A stretch of DNA of 15,054 bases from CAYGTK01 sp964352775. GTDB lineage: Bacteria > Bacteroidota > Bacteroidia > Chitinophagales > CAIOSU01. Below the pieces are notes generated by a model. The model saw only the letters and a program-made list of their open reading frames with translations, was not told where the DNA came from and ran no database searches. Positions 1-8,370 of the stretch are shown one piece after another. Each line of letters starts with the position of its first letter. The first letter of the stretch is position 1. Position numbers and translations under genes: made by a program. Location of the stretch: contig CAYGTK010000097.1 of NCBI GenBank assembly GCA_964352775.1, positions 1 to 15,054 on the forward strand, in the 5' to 3' direction.

Positions 1-1407
1 CACATCACTAAATATGGAACGGAGCAGAACAACTACGCCCAACTATTTGATGCCCTTGAACAGCAAAAAACCTTTAATGATAAACAACTAAAGGAAGACT
101 TAAAAGGCACCATGCTGGGTAAGAACTTAGCAACTGTAAAGCTTCAACTAAAGGGACAAATACTGCACCACCTAGTGCAATACAACCAAAGTACCGACGA
201 ACAGAGTAAACTATTGCTGGAGTTACAGAAAGCTTGGTGGCTCTCCAAAAAAGGATTTAAAAAATCGGCAATTAAGCTATTAAACAAATGGCATAAGCGT
301 TGTAATGACGCTGGGCTTTGGCACCTATCTATCTTGGCCTTGCAATACAAGAAATTCTGCCTAATGCAGGCCAGCTTGCAGGAAAATGAAGACCTACTTA
401 AAGAACAAGAGGAACTCACCCATCTCTTTTTGAACGAAGCAGAATATTACCAGCAAGTACGCACAATACTCAACTTCCGATTTGGTCGTGAACGAATACG
501 GAGTGAAGAGGACCGCATCAGTCTGGAAGAAATAATGCAACATCCCTTACTGGTAAATGAAGAACAGGCGTTAACAGTTGGCGCACGATATTTCTACTAC
601 ACCACTTTTGCCATCTATCACAGCACCTTGAATGATGACGAAAGTGCCGCCTTGTATTACCGAAAAGCTCTTGACCTTTTGAGCGAGAACCCAAGTTTTG
701 CCCGCCAACGAGTGGAAGATCATTTTAACCGTCTTAATAGTTATATCAGTAAATTATCTGCCAAAGGTTACACTGATGAATTCTCGGCTGCATTAGAAGA
801 ACTACACAACTTATGTAGCACCAAAAACTTCCAGAAACTCAGGCACATTGAGTCACTACTATTCGTTTACGGCTTTAATCACGAAGCACAGGCTTATGCC
901 TATGGAAAGGACTTTTTGAAGGGGCTTATTCTTGTAAAAGACAGAAAGGAAGAAGCTCCTAATCACTGGAAGAACGTAGCTCCTCGATTTGTGACCATTT
1001 ACCAATACAACGCTTTGGTAATAAGCTTTTGGGCAGCAGATTATAACGAAGCCTTAGATTGGATAAACCTGCTTAAACAAACCAAAGATAAAGGCATGGA
1101 AAACATAAGAACCACTGCCCGATTACTAGAAATAATGGCCCACTATGAATTGGGGAATACCCAATTGCTAGAAGCTTTATTGCGAAACACAAGCAGAAAG
1201 CTAAGGAGAGAAAACCGCTTTTTTGCCACTGAATCAGCCATTATAAGGCACTATGAAAAACTATTGAATGCACTAAAAGAAGAAGAGAATGCTCAGTTTG
1301 ACAATTTACACACACAATTACAAGCGCTACAAAACGACAAAGATGAAACAGGTCTTTTTCAAGCCTTTGACCTTACGGCCTGGGTAGCTGCTAAAAAGCT
1401 ATTTTAA
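1..1407 (+). CDS. Helical protein of unknown function, 5' end missing
   Basis: The reading frame is open from base 1, so the gene starts left of the window. The first in-frame ATG, at 112, is probably internal, because the preceding codons read as continuous protein (HITKYGTEQNNYAQLFDAL and onward). The visible part is 468 codons, ending in TAA at 1405-1407. The product has no signal peptide or membrane segment. It is rich in Leu, Lys, Glu and Ala and looks alpha-helical throughout, with TPR-like helical pairs such as the stretch around 'ALYYRKALDLLSENP' (about residue 180 counting from the ATG at 112). From memory it resembles a widespread Bacteroidota family of cytoplasmic proteins of about 450-500 residues with no assigned function, which would mean only a few tens of residues are missing. 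It converges on the helicase gene and shares its stop bases. The reading frame is secure; the function is unknown. Confidence 0.8.
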   Translation, partial: HITKYGTEQNNYAQLFDALEQQKTFNDKQLKEDLKGTMLGKNLATVKLQLKGQILHHLVQYNQSTDEQSKLLLELQKAWWLSKKGFKKSAIKLLNKWHKRCNDAGLWHLSILALQYKKFCLMQASLQENEDLLKEQEELTHLFLNEAEYYQQVRTILNFRFGRERIRSEEDRISLEEIMQHPLLVNEEQALTVGARYFYYTTFAIYHSTLNDDESAALYYRKALDLLSENPSFARQRVEDHFNRLNSYISKLSAKGYTDEFSAALEELHNLCSTKNFQKLRHIESLLFVYGFNHEAQAYAYGKDFLKGLILVKDRKEEAPNHWKNVAPRFVTIYQYNALVISFWAADYNEALDWINLLKQTKDKGMENIRTTARLLEIMAHYELGNTQLLEALLRNTSRKLRRENRFFATESAIIRHYEKLLNALKEEENAQFDNLHTQLQALQNDKDETGLFQAFDLTAWVAAKKLF

Positions 1408-4400
1408 TCAGCCTCTCCTTCCTGAATACTAATATCACTCGTATAATTTTGTTGACCGAAAGTGCACCACTTACAGGTTTCCTCGCCACAGCCTTCGTTA
1501 AATTCCTGGGCCTTTATTTTACCGTAAACGGTTTGTATCTGTTCTTTTACCGTCGCTAGATCATCATCTGTGATATGAATTTTCTGACGATGGTATTCGC
1601 CCGACTTTCTATCGGGCTCTATAAAATCGAACTCTGTGCTTTCTACCTTCCAGGTGTTTCTGTGGTCGCCATCAACTAAAAGCTTGTAGAAAACGGCTTG
1701 CCGCCAATAATTACCGCCATACTTTTCTTCATGGCTGGCATCATCTGTTGCCATTTCTACTGGTGGGTTAAAGCGTTTCTTTTTCCTATTGTTCTCGTAA
1801 GAGCCTGTTTTGTAGTCTACTACGTTCACCTTCTGGTTGTCAAATTCCAGCTTATCTAGCTTTCCATTAATAGGTACGCCGCCTACTTCTACGCCTCTAA
1901 AATTTTTCTCTACTGAAACTATGGTGCTCCATTCGTTCACGTACTTTTTATAGTACTCTGGCAATATCTTCCGCCCATATTCCAAGCGGCGAACATACTC
2001 TTCTGGTGTGAAAGAATCTTCGTGGCGCTTAATGTACCATTCAAATTCATTTACTAAAAAGCTAGCTGGTTTAAAGGTGTTGCTCTTTCCATCCTGCATA
2101 TCGCGAAACAGTCGCTCAATAGCATAATGCACCCCCGAACCGAAGGCCATGTATTGGTTCTTTGCCTGTGGCACGCGCAATAAATTCTCAAAATAAAAAG
2201 CCAGCGGACAGCGCAAATAATTATTCAAATGCGTAACCGACAGCTCATATTTCTCTAGCAACTTACCTACTTGCTGTTTCTCTAAAAGCTTCACATCAGG
2301 TAGCGCAGGTTCTTGCAGCAGTATCATATTGAAATCGAACAACTGCTCATTAGGTAGTGTAGTTTCTTCTATATCCAATAACGTTGAAGCAACTATTTCG
2401 CTCACAAATCGGCTTGCCTCTAGTTCTTTTCCTTCTAAATTAGCCTTAGGGTAAGAAATATGCAGATGCTGCTTTGCCCTGGTCATTGCCACATAAAATA
2501 AGCGGCGCGATTCTTCTACATCATCCCCTTCTTCTACTTTGGTGGTCATGTTATCAGGGAATTTATAGGTGTAGGTCCTACCCTTTTTATCCCAGTCTTT
2601 TGCTGTGCAGCCTAGTATGAATACGTACTCAAATTCCAGCCCTTTACTGCTGTGGGCAGTCACAAAATTTACACCCTCTTCACTGTAGCTGCTTCGGTTA
2701 ATTTGTAGCGCAATATTATGGTCTTCCATATTATCCAACTGGTCGAGAAACTCGCTCACGGTAATGTTGGGGTTCTTTACGCTCTCGCTTTTCAGAAACT
2801 CGAACAAGCTATTCAGCTCATCCATCAAGCCAAATTTATCTGGCGATTCCATAATGTGCCTTAATATCCCTCCACGGGTAGTTATGCGTTCTAGTAGAGT
2901 TTGTAAGGTGGTGTTGGCTACATCGCCTATCCAGCTCTCTAAGTTCTCGCTTAATTTACGTAGCGCAGCATAGCTTTGGTTGGCTTGGTCAAATAGGGTT
3001 TGTGCTTGGGTCTCTCCTTTCTTTTTTATCGCTTCGCGCCAGCTTTTTGGACTATGCGCAGTTCTGTGACGCATCTGCAAGGTTATCTCTGCAATAAGCA
3101 AAGGGTCTAAGCCAAAGAAGTTAAAGTGCATTACCTCGAACAGTAGGTCTTGACGGCTATGCGGCATAGCAGCCTCCGCATCTACATAACGTAGCAATTG
3201 AAGTATCTGGCGGATAAATACCGATTCCAGAATATTGGCCCTTCGCTTGATGTTCACAGGTATTTGCTTGGCTGCCAAGTACCTCACAATATCTTCTGAC
3301 TGACGGTGATTGCGATAGATAACGGCTATCTCGCTCAAAGGCTGTCCTTGTTCTTTCAGGGATATTATCTGGTTGGCAATAGCCACTGTTTCGTGGGCCA
3401 AGTTCGTATACTCGATCAGGTTAGGTTTAATGCTAGATGCAGCTAAGTCAGGGTTTTTCGCTTTAAGGTCTTTTGATAATCCAGCTATCTGGTTCACTAA
3501 TCGGCCTTTGTTGTGCTCAATAAGGGCTTTGGAAGTATCTAATATCGGTTGAGTACTTCGGTAGTTATCCGTCATCATCACAAGTTGCAGATGATCTTTA
3601 TGCTGCTCGCTGTATTTGGTTATGTTCTCTACACTAGCCCCCTGAAAGCGGTAGATAGATTGATCATCGTCGCCCACCACGAACACATTGGGCTTATTCC
3701 AGTAGTTGATGAGCAATTCTAGTATTTCATTCTGCGAACCATTGGTATCTTGAAATTCATCCACCAGAAAATAATGATACTGCTCTTGGTACTGCAACAG
3801 CATATCAGAGTCAGAGGATGCTTGGAACTGCCTCAACACCATCAATATCATGTCGTCGTAATCATACCTCCGCTTCTTAAGCATCATTTCTTGATACTTA
3901 TCAAACTCCTTTGCGGCAGCAACCAACTCTTCCATCCGCTTCCGCTCAACGGCTATTTTCCCCTCGTTGGGGTCGCCTTTTTCTATTCCTTTTTTAGAAT
4001 TTGCTCGTTTATAATAGAAGCCTTCCTGACTAGGTAGCTCCTCCAAATATTCATTTGCCCGTTTTTCTATCAACTCGGCACTCCAATCTTCCTTCTTCAT
4101 TATTTGGAAGAGATTTTTCAACCTACCTACTTCATAATATACATCGCCTGTGTATCGCTTCAAAGGATGGTCGGGGCCAAAAGTATCTACCAATTCACGG
4201 AACAACTCTACCTGCTCTAACTCCGAAATAGGGTCGAGCCTCCGAATACCGAACACATCTAGGTTATCCTGTATCACGCTGTTGCAGAAAGCATGGAAGG
4301 TATTTATGGTAACCCGATATGCTGCTGGGCCAATGAATTGAACCAACCGTTTACGCATGGCAATAGCGCCCGCATCAGTATAGGTAAGGCATAAAATGTT

Positions 4401-4580
4401 CTCTGGCTCGGTGTCCGTATTATCTAAAATATAGCCCACCCTTGCAGCCAGTATTTGAGTTTTGCCAGTTCCCGGGCCAGCAATAACCAAAACAGGCCCT
4501 TCAATAGTGCTTACCGCATCGTGCTGGGCGGTGTTCAGCCTTGCAAGTTCCTTTTTAAAGTCGCCTTCTTCCTTTACCAT
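1404..4580 (-). CDS. UvrD/Rep-family helicase with RecB-like nuclease domain
   Basis: This 1058-residue protein is a superfamily 1A DNA helicase joined to a C-terminal PD-(D/E)XK nuclease. Helicase motifs appear in order: Q motif (LNTAQHDAV, 15-23), Walker A (GPGTGKTQ, 35-42), motif II (VDEFQDTN, 263-270), motif III (VGDDDQSIYRFQG, 302-314), motif IV (DNYRST, 338-343), motif V (TAHSSKGLEFE, 641-651) and motif VI (RRLFYVAMTRAKQ, 692-704). The nuclease part has H818, D909 (NGKLDKLE), D922 and K924 (VVDYKTG) and Q961/Y965. All expected catalytic positions are present, so ATP-driven unwinding plus DNA cleavage is likely. Cys791 and C1031-X4-C1036-X2-C1039 flank the nuclease, as in iron-sulfur nucleases such as AddB and Cas4. 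The family suggests repair or recombination of DNA ends. No AddB-like partner is in the window. ATG at 4578-4580 fits because the Q motif follows directly. Confidence 0.93.
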   Translation of the reverse strand: MVKEEGDFKKELARLNTAQHDAVSTIEGPVLVIAGPGTGKTQILAARVGYILDNTDTEPENILCLTYTDAGAIAMRKRLVQFIGPAAYRVTINTFHAFCNSVIQDNLDVFGIRRLDPISELEQVELFRELVDTFGPDHPLKRYTGDVYYEVGRLKNLFQIMKKEDWSAELIEKRANEYLEELPSQEGFYYKRANSKKGIEKGDPNEGKIAVERKRMEELVAAAKEFDKYQEMMLKKRRYDYDDMILMVLRQFQASSDSDMLLQYQEQYHYFLVDEFQDTNGSQNEILELLINYWNKPNVFVVGDDDQSIYRFQGASVENITKYSEQHKDHLQLVMMTDNYRSTQPILDTSKALIEHNKGRLVNQIAGLSKDLKAKNPDLAASSIKPNLIEYTNLAHETVAIANQIISLKEQGQPLSEIAVIYRNHRQSEDIVRYLAAKQIPVNIKRRANILESVFIRQILQLLRYVDAEAAMPHSRQDLLFEVMHFNFFGLDPLLIAEITLQMRHRTAHSPKSWREAIKKKGETQAQTLFDQANQSYAALRKLSENLESWIGDVANTTLQTLLERITTRGGILRHIMESPDKFGLMDELNSLFEFLKSESVKNPNITVSEFLDQLDNMEDHNIALQINRSSYSEEGVNFVTAHSSKGLEFEYVFILGCTAKDWDKKGRTYTYKFPDNMTTKVEEGDDVEESRRLFYVAMTRAKQHLHISYPKANLEGKELEASRFVSEIVASTLLDIEETTLPNEQLFDFNMILLQEPALPDVKLLEKQQVGKLLEKYELSVTHLNNYLRCPLAFYFENLLRVPQAKNQYMAFGSGVHYAIERLFRDMQDGKSNTFKPASFLVNEFEWYIKRHEDSFTPEEYVRRLEYGRKILPEYYKKYVNEWSTIVSVEKNFRGVEVGGVPINGKLDKLEFDNQKVNVVDYKTGSYENNRKKKRFNPPVEMATDDASHEEKYGGNYWRQAVFYKLLVDGDHRNTWKVESTEFDFIEPDRKSGEYHRQKIHITDDDLATVKEQIQTVYGKIKAQEFNEGCGEETCKWCTFGQQNYTSDISIQEGEAD
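1446..2246 (-). other. RecB-like nuclease domain with four flanking cysteines
   Basis: This stretch codes for residues about 779-1045 of the helicase gene. It opens with LSVTHLNNYLRCPLAFYFE (cysteine at 791), the usual entry to a RecB/Cas4-type fold, continues through GSGVHYAIE (H818), GKLDKLE (D909), VVDYKTG (D922, K924) and RQAVFY (Q961, Y965), and closes with CGEETCKWC (1031-1039). Known members of the group bind a 4Fe-4S cluster with one cysteine before and three after the nuclease core. The order matches here, but the usual tail is C-X2-C-X5-C, while this protein has C-X4-C-X2-C. Cluster binding is therefore an inference. Confidence 0.75.
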
Positions 4581-4603
4581 AAATATGACATTAGCATGAA
4601 ACC

Positions 4604-4611
4604 GAAAAATA
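4604..4611 (-). promoter_or_regulatory. Possible -7 box of the helicase gene
   Basis: Read on the minus strand these bases are TATTTTTC, one mismatch from the Bacteroidota -7 consensus TAnnTTTG, 23 bases before the helicase ATG. No TTG lies 17-23 bases further upstream, so this is a weak candidate in the 85-base gap between the two divergent genes. I could not find a convincing promoter for the plus-strand phosphatase gene in the same gap. Confidence 0.2.
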
Positions 4612-4665
4612 CGAACAAATGGAATGCATGTTGTAATTTAAAGCTTCCGCATAAACCACGATCTA

Positions 4666-6492
4666 ATGCTCCATAAATTTTCTATCCTTAAGGCAGTTGT
4701 TGTCCTCACTTTACTATGCCTATTTTCCTCAAATGTAAACTCACAGATAACCCTGCCGGGAAACATGTATGCAGATACTGCTCATGCTCCATTTTGGTAT
4801 GGTGTGGCAAGTGGTGACCCCACTACCAGCTCGGTAATGCTTTGGACACACATCAGAAACGACCAACCCCAGCAGCCCACTATTGATGTTAACTGGGAAG
4901 TAGCTACTGATGAGCAGTTCACCCAAATTGCAACATCGGGTACCTTCACTACCTCTATGGCTACCGACTGGACTGTAAAACCAGAGGCTACAGGATTGAA
5001 CGCAGGTACTATCTACTATTATCGCTTTGAAGATGGAAGTGGGAATTACTCTGTGGTAGGCCGAACAAAAACTGCACCTTCAGCAGGTGTTAGCAAGGTG
5101 AGGTTTGCCGTAGCATCTTGTAGTAGCATCTTTTCAGGCTACTTTAATGCTTATGGTAGAATAGCCGAACTAAACGACATTGACCTAGTAATACATTTAG
5201 GCGATTACATTTACGAGTTTATTGATGAAGACGAACGCATTAGAATACCCACCCCTGAACTGGCAGATCCATCGGATAACAATACTGTACAGGAATGGAG
5301 AGACCAACATAAGTATTACTTGCTAGACCCAGACTTGCGTGCAGCCCGCCAAATGCATCCTTGGACGGTTATGTGGGATAACCATGATGCTAAACGCCAA
5401 GCCCCTGCCGCTGGAGTACAAGCAGAGCAAGAGTATACCGCTAACCGCGAGTACTTCCCTAGCGATACTGTAGCAAACTACCGCACACTAAAGTATGGAG
5501 GCCTGGTTGACGTTATTATGCTTGATATGCAGTTTCTTAGAGGAGATACCCTTTTAAGCGGAACAGGACAAAGTATTTTAGGCAACACTCAAGAAACTTG
5601 GTTTTACAATGAGCTGGCTAACTCTACAGCCAAATGGAGAATTATAGGGTCGCAAAAAATGTTTGGTAGATATTTCGTTGGTGAAGAGTTTCCGATGGGC
5701 AGCAATGGTTTTTTTAGCACCAATGCCTGGGATGGTTTTCCTGAGTCGAGAAATGAAGTTCTCGATCAAATTTTATTGAACGACCCCGATAATAATATCT
5801 TCATCAGTGGCGATTCTCATATATCCTATGCCGCCGACATTCCCCGCGACCCTACAAACGATACAGTGTATATCAAAGAAACTGGCGAAGGCTCCCTTGC
5901 GGTCGAATTTTTGCCTACCAGCATTTCAAGGGGGAACTTTGACGAGTTCGGTATCGGTCAGCAGATCATAGATATTCTGATAGATGCGAGCTTAGACATG
6001 AATCCTAACCACTTTTACATGGAAGGGGTTCAACATGGATACGGTATAATGGAGATAAATGCCGACAGCACAATTGCCCAATATTACTATAGTGAGATCT
6101 TACAACAGACTAACGTAGAAACCAAAGGACAAAAACTAGTAGTGATGGACGGCGATAACCACTGGAAACGAGGGGTGGCACAAGACTCCGCTGTTTCAGT
6201 TAAAAGCATTACTATTGGCGATGTAGATGTTTCTGATGTTTACCCTAACCCAGTTACTGATGTACTAAATATAGATGTAGACGTAAACAGCCAACAAACT
6301 GTTAGGGTAGATGTGTTTCAACTAACTTCTTACAAAAGTGTAAAGCTACAGGCCGATTCAGAAGTATTGGTAAGTGATAAACACACCTTTAGCTTTCAAG
6401 CAGGTGACTTACCCGCTGGGGCATACCTTATTCAAATAGTTGGGGAAGATTTTATTGCAGGCCGCAGATGGATCAAGGCAACAACTCGCTAG
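4666..6492 (+). CDS. Secreted PhoD-like phosphatase with T9SS sorting domain
   Basis: The 608-residue product begins with a Sec-type signal peptide (one Lys, then AVVVLTLLCLF, with likely cleavage near residue 26), which supports the ATG at 4666. Residues about 42-138 form the beta-sandwich N-terminal domain of the PhoD family (FWYGVASGDPTTSSVMLWT). The metallophosphatase domain follows: ASCSS (150-154, whose cysteine position is a metal ligand in Bacillus PhoD), HLGDYIYEF (177-185), WDNHDA (237-242) and ISGDSHISY (380-388). The family hydrolyses phosphate mono- or diesters, so phosphate scavenging outside the cell is the likely job. Residues about 517-608 are a T9SS type A sorting domain (VYPNPV to WIKATTR), meaning export across the outer membrane and processing or anchoring there. 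No twin-arginine motif is visible, unlike classical Tat-exported PhoD. The 3' end overlaps the convergent peptidase gene by 20 bases. The exact substrate is unknown. Confidence 0.92.
   Translation: MLHKFSILKAVVVLTLLCLFSSNVNSQITLPGNMYADTAHAPFWYGVASGDPTTSSVMLWTHIRNDQPQQPTIDVNWEVATDEQFTQIATSGTFTTSMATDWTVKPEATGLNAGTIYYYRFEDGSGNYSVVGRTKTAPSAGVSKVRFAVASCSSIFSGYFNAYGRIAELNDIDLVIHLGDYIYEFIDEDERIRIPTPELADPSDNNTVQEWRDQHKYYLLDPDLRAARQMHPWTVMWDNHDAKRQAPAAGVQAEQEYTANREYFPSDTVANYRTLKYGGLVDVIMLDMQFLRGDTLLSGTGQSILGNTQETWFYNELANSTAKWRIIGSQKMFGRYFVGEEFPMGSNGFFSTNAWDGFPESRNEVLDQILLNDPDNNIFISGDSHISYAADIPRDPTNDTVYIKETGEGSLAVEFLPTSISRGNFDEFGIGQQIIDILIDASLDMNPNHFYMEGVQHGYGIMEINADSTIAQYYYSEILQQTNVETKGQKLVVMDGDNHWKRGVAQDSAVSVKSITIGDVDVSDVYPNPVTDVLNIDVDVNSQQTVRVDVFQLTSYKSVKLQADSEVLVSDKHTFSFQAGDLPAGAYLIQIVGEDFIAGRRWIKATTR
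6214..6489 (+). other. T9SS type A C-terminal sorting domain of the PhoD-like protein
   Basis: Residues about 517-608 show the typical pattern: VYPNPVTDVLNID, a run of beta strands, then LPAGAYLIQIVG and a basic end (GRRWIKATTR). In the family this domain directs the folded protein through the type IX secretion machinery and is usually removed at the surface. Confidence 0.85.
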
Positions 6493-7423
6493 ACTGTATG
6501 TAATATAAATATGCACCAATAGCTGGCAGCACTACCAAACCTAAAAACCAAACAAAAAGGAAGAAAAGCTTAGTTAATACGCTCATTTTTTTACCTGGCT
6601 TGGGTTGTAATACTCCACGCACCATCCCCATTATCTGTGGCTCTTGTTGGGCATAGTTATAATCACTTGGGTCTAGTCCTTTCAAACTGGGGTAGCTGCC
6701 AATAACCTCTTCGCGTATTTTCCAATATTCCTCATCAGTTAGCTCCTCATAGTCTTTATTCAAGTCCAGATCAATGTGCGAAATGTAACGCTGCAGGCGG
6801 TAATTATGATACTGGTTATATACACCTATAAGCATAAACCCACCAAATAGCATCATGAATATCTCATTGAAATAGATACCCACGCCTAATAGTACTACAG
6901 CAGAGAGTAATGAAAATACCAACTGCACTACCCTGCTACCACTAAAAAAAATGGCCTCTATCAATCTGCCCCCATCTAGCGGGTTGACTGGTAATAGATT
7001 GAACACATTCAAGAACAAGAAAATATTGGCTGCCTTAAGTAGAATAGGCAGATCACTTTGTGGAAGTAGATAGAATAGCACCAAGCCAATGAAAATACCA
7101 GGCATGGGGCCCGCTAAGGTTACCACGGCTTTTTGCCACTGCGGCACATGTTGCTTATCGCCCGAAACAAAGGCCCCAAAAAAGGGAATGAACAACATCT
7201 GTACATCTTGATAACCAAAAGCCTTCATAGCCAGCAAATGACCCATTTCGTGAATGAACACTACTACCACAAGTGTAAGCACTAGCTGCCAATCTTGCCC
7301 AAAAAAGAAATAGAATGCGGCTGCAAAAAGCACAATGCTTAAAATACTGCGCTGTAAGTTCGGTTTCTTCTTCTCTACTACTGGTTTTGGCAGATAACTG
7401 CGCTCATACCATTGCTCTTCCAT
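6473..7423 (-). CDS. Site-2 protease family (M50) membrane metallopeptidase
   Basis: This 316-residue membrane protein has the zinc-binding HEMGH motif (H58, E59, H62) inside a hydrophobic segment and the second conserved motif, FNLLPVNPLDGG (141-152), with D150 as the likely third zinc ligand. Hydrophobic segments lie at about 26-42, 46-66, 99-120, 127-150, 165-203 and 283-308. Residues about 204-280 are a polar, probably cytoplasmic, stretch before the last membrane segment. No PDZ or CBS domain is present, so it belongs to the compact group of M50 peptidases. Such enzymes cut substrates within or beside the membrane, often to release regulators, but the substrate here cannot be read from the sequence. 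The gene follows the oxygenase gene after 31 bases on the same strand, which suggests co-transcription. Its tail overlaps the phosphatase gene on the other strand by 20 bases. Confidence 0.9.
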   Translation of the reverse strand: MEEQWYERSYLPKPVVEKKKPNLQRSILSIVLFAAAFYFFFGQDWQLVLTLVVVVFIHEMGHLLAMKAFGYQDVQMLFIPFFGAFVSGDKQHVPQWQKAVVTLAGPMPGIFIGLVLFYLLPQSDLPILLKAANIFLFLNVFNLLPVNPLDGGRLIEAIFFSGSRVVQLVFSLLSAVVLLGVGIYFNEIFMMLFGGFMLIGVYNQYHNYRLQRYISHIDLDLNKDYEELTDEEYWKIREEVIGSYPSLKGLDPSDYNYAQQEPQIMGMVRGVLQPKPGKKMSVLTKLFFLFVWFLGLVVLPAIGAYLYYIQSSELLP

Positions 7424-7454
7424 ACCCTTAGAATGTGTTTGCTACTAAAAAAGT

Positions 7455-8243
7455 TTAGGTGCGCACCGGGTTGCCTACATTATATACACCAGCATTACTG
7501 TAATCTTTACCTGCTTCGCGCTCAATTTCTGGCGGAAATACTATGCGCTTATCCGCATAATAATCTCTCCTATGATCGCCTTCACTCAATTTATTGTAGG
7601 TAACATATAAAGCTCTGCGCGACTTATCGCTCGTATTACCATCAGATCCATGGGGGATATAACTATCAAACAACAGCATATCACCAGCTTTTACCGGCAG
7701 GTGTTCCCAATTAAGAGTTTTGGCAAATTCGCGATCAATGCTACCATCTTCCGCCTGCGGAAGTAAGCCCTTCTTGTGCCAGCCGTTTTTCACTACCTGT
7801 AAACAGCCATTTTCTACCGTGCTATCATCTACGCTCAACATCATCGTAATATGGTATTTCTGCCCAAATGAGGTAAATGCAGGGGCATCTTGATGCACTC
7901 CAAAACCCGAACCTCCTGGCAGCTTAAAATTTATCTTCTCCTTAAAAAGCACTGCTTGTTCGCTCATCAGCTCACTTAGCATACCATAAATGCGCGCTCC
8001 TGCCAACAATTCCTCAAAACCTTCGTGGTATTCAATAAAATTCTCTACTCTACACAGCTGTCTATCATTAGCGGCCGTACTTTCAAAGTACTTCATCCAC
8101 TTACCCGCCGTTTCAGGCCAGTCCGTTAATTGGGTTACCCATTGCTGTAGTTCGGCCGTAGCCTTATCATCTAGGTAGGCAGGTATATGCACGTAGCCAT
8201 GGTGTTCCCAGCATTGTAATTGTTCGTCGGTAAAATAACTCAT
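7455..8243 (-). CDS. Phytanoyl-CoA dioxygenase (PhyH) family protein
   Basis: The 262-residue protein is of usual length for a bacterial PhyH-family Fe(II)/2-oxoglutarate oxygenase. The iron-binding triad is visible: H117-x-D119 in FGVHQDAPAF and H198 in SYIPHGSDGN. R209 or R210 (SRRALYVTYN) sits where the family binds the 2-oxoglutarate carboxylate. The segment ENGCLQVVKNGWHK (134-147) is also characteristic. There is no signal peptide, so it acts in the cytoplasm, hydroxylating an unidentified small molecule. The name should not be read as activity on phytanoyl-CoA, since the bacterial family covers many substrates. It is probably the first gene of a two-gene unit with the M50 peptidase, although no functional link between the two is known to me. 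A 127-base gap separates it from the acetate kinase gene upstream. Confidence 0.9.
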   Translation of the reverse strand: MSYFTDEQLQCWEHHGYVHIPAYLDDKATAELQQWVTQLTDWPETAGKWMKYFESTAANDRQLCRVENFIEYHEGFEELLAGARIYGMLSELMSEQAVLFKEKINFKLPGGSGFGVHQDAPAFTSFGQKYHITMMLSVDDSTVENGCLQVVKNGWHKKGLLPQAEDGSIDREFAKTLNWEHLPVKAGDMLLFDSYIPHGSDGNTSDKSRRALYVTYNKLSEGDHRRDYYADKRIVFPPEIEREAGKDYSNAGVYNVGNPVRT

Positions 8244-8370
8244 GATGGTAGAGGTTTGCCCTACAAAGATGATGGAAAATTATGCTTTATGCGAGTGGTT
8301 AATAGGTTAAGTTGCTGTGGACAAAACACACGTCATTTATTCACCACGAACTGTAAACTATAATTAAAAA
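8244..8370. other. Intergenic gap between ackA fusion and PhyH gene
   Basis: This 127-base gap holds no ORF of note. It contains a short direct repeat, GGTTAA at 8297-8302 and again at 8305-8310. On the minus strand CATCTTTG (8272-8265) is one mismatch from TAnnTTTG, but I found no matching upstream TTG at the right distance. I saw no clear terminator for the kinase fusion gene, so read-through into the PhyH gene is possible. Confidence 0.35.

Noticed and set aside
112..114. ATG as the true start of the first gene
   Set aside because: The frame is open back to base 1 and the upstream codons look like real protein, so the gene is cut by the window edge.
3750..4037. 95-codon plus-strand frame opposite the helicase
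   Set aside because: It is a shadow of the conserved helicase coding sequence, with no motif or start signal of its own.
1404..4580. Helicase-nuclease as part of a phage defence system
   Set aside because: Neighbours are housekeeping or secreted proteins; no partner defence gene, integrase or mobile element is visible.
8297..8310. GGTTAA direct repeat as an attachment or regulatory site
   Set aside because: Two six-base copies two bases apart are too short to support a claim, and no mobile gene is present.
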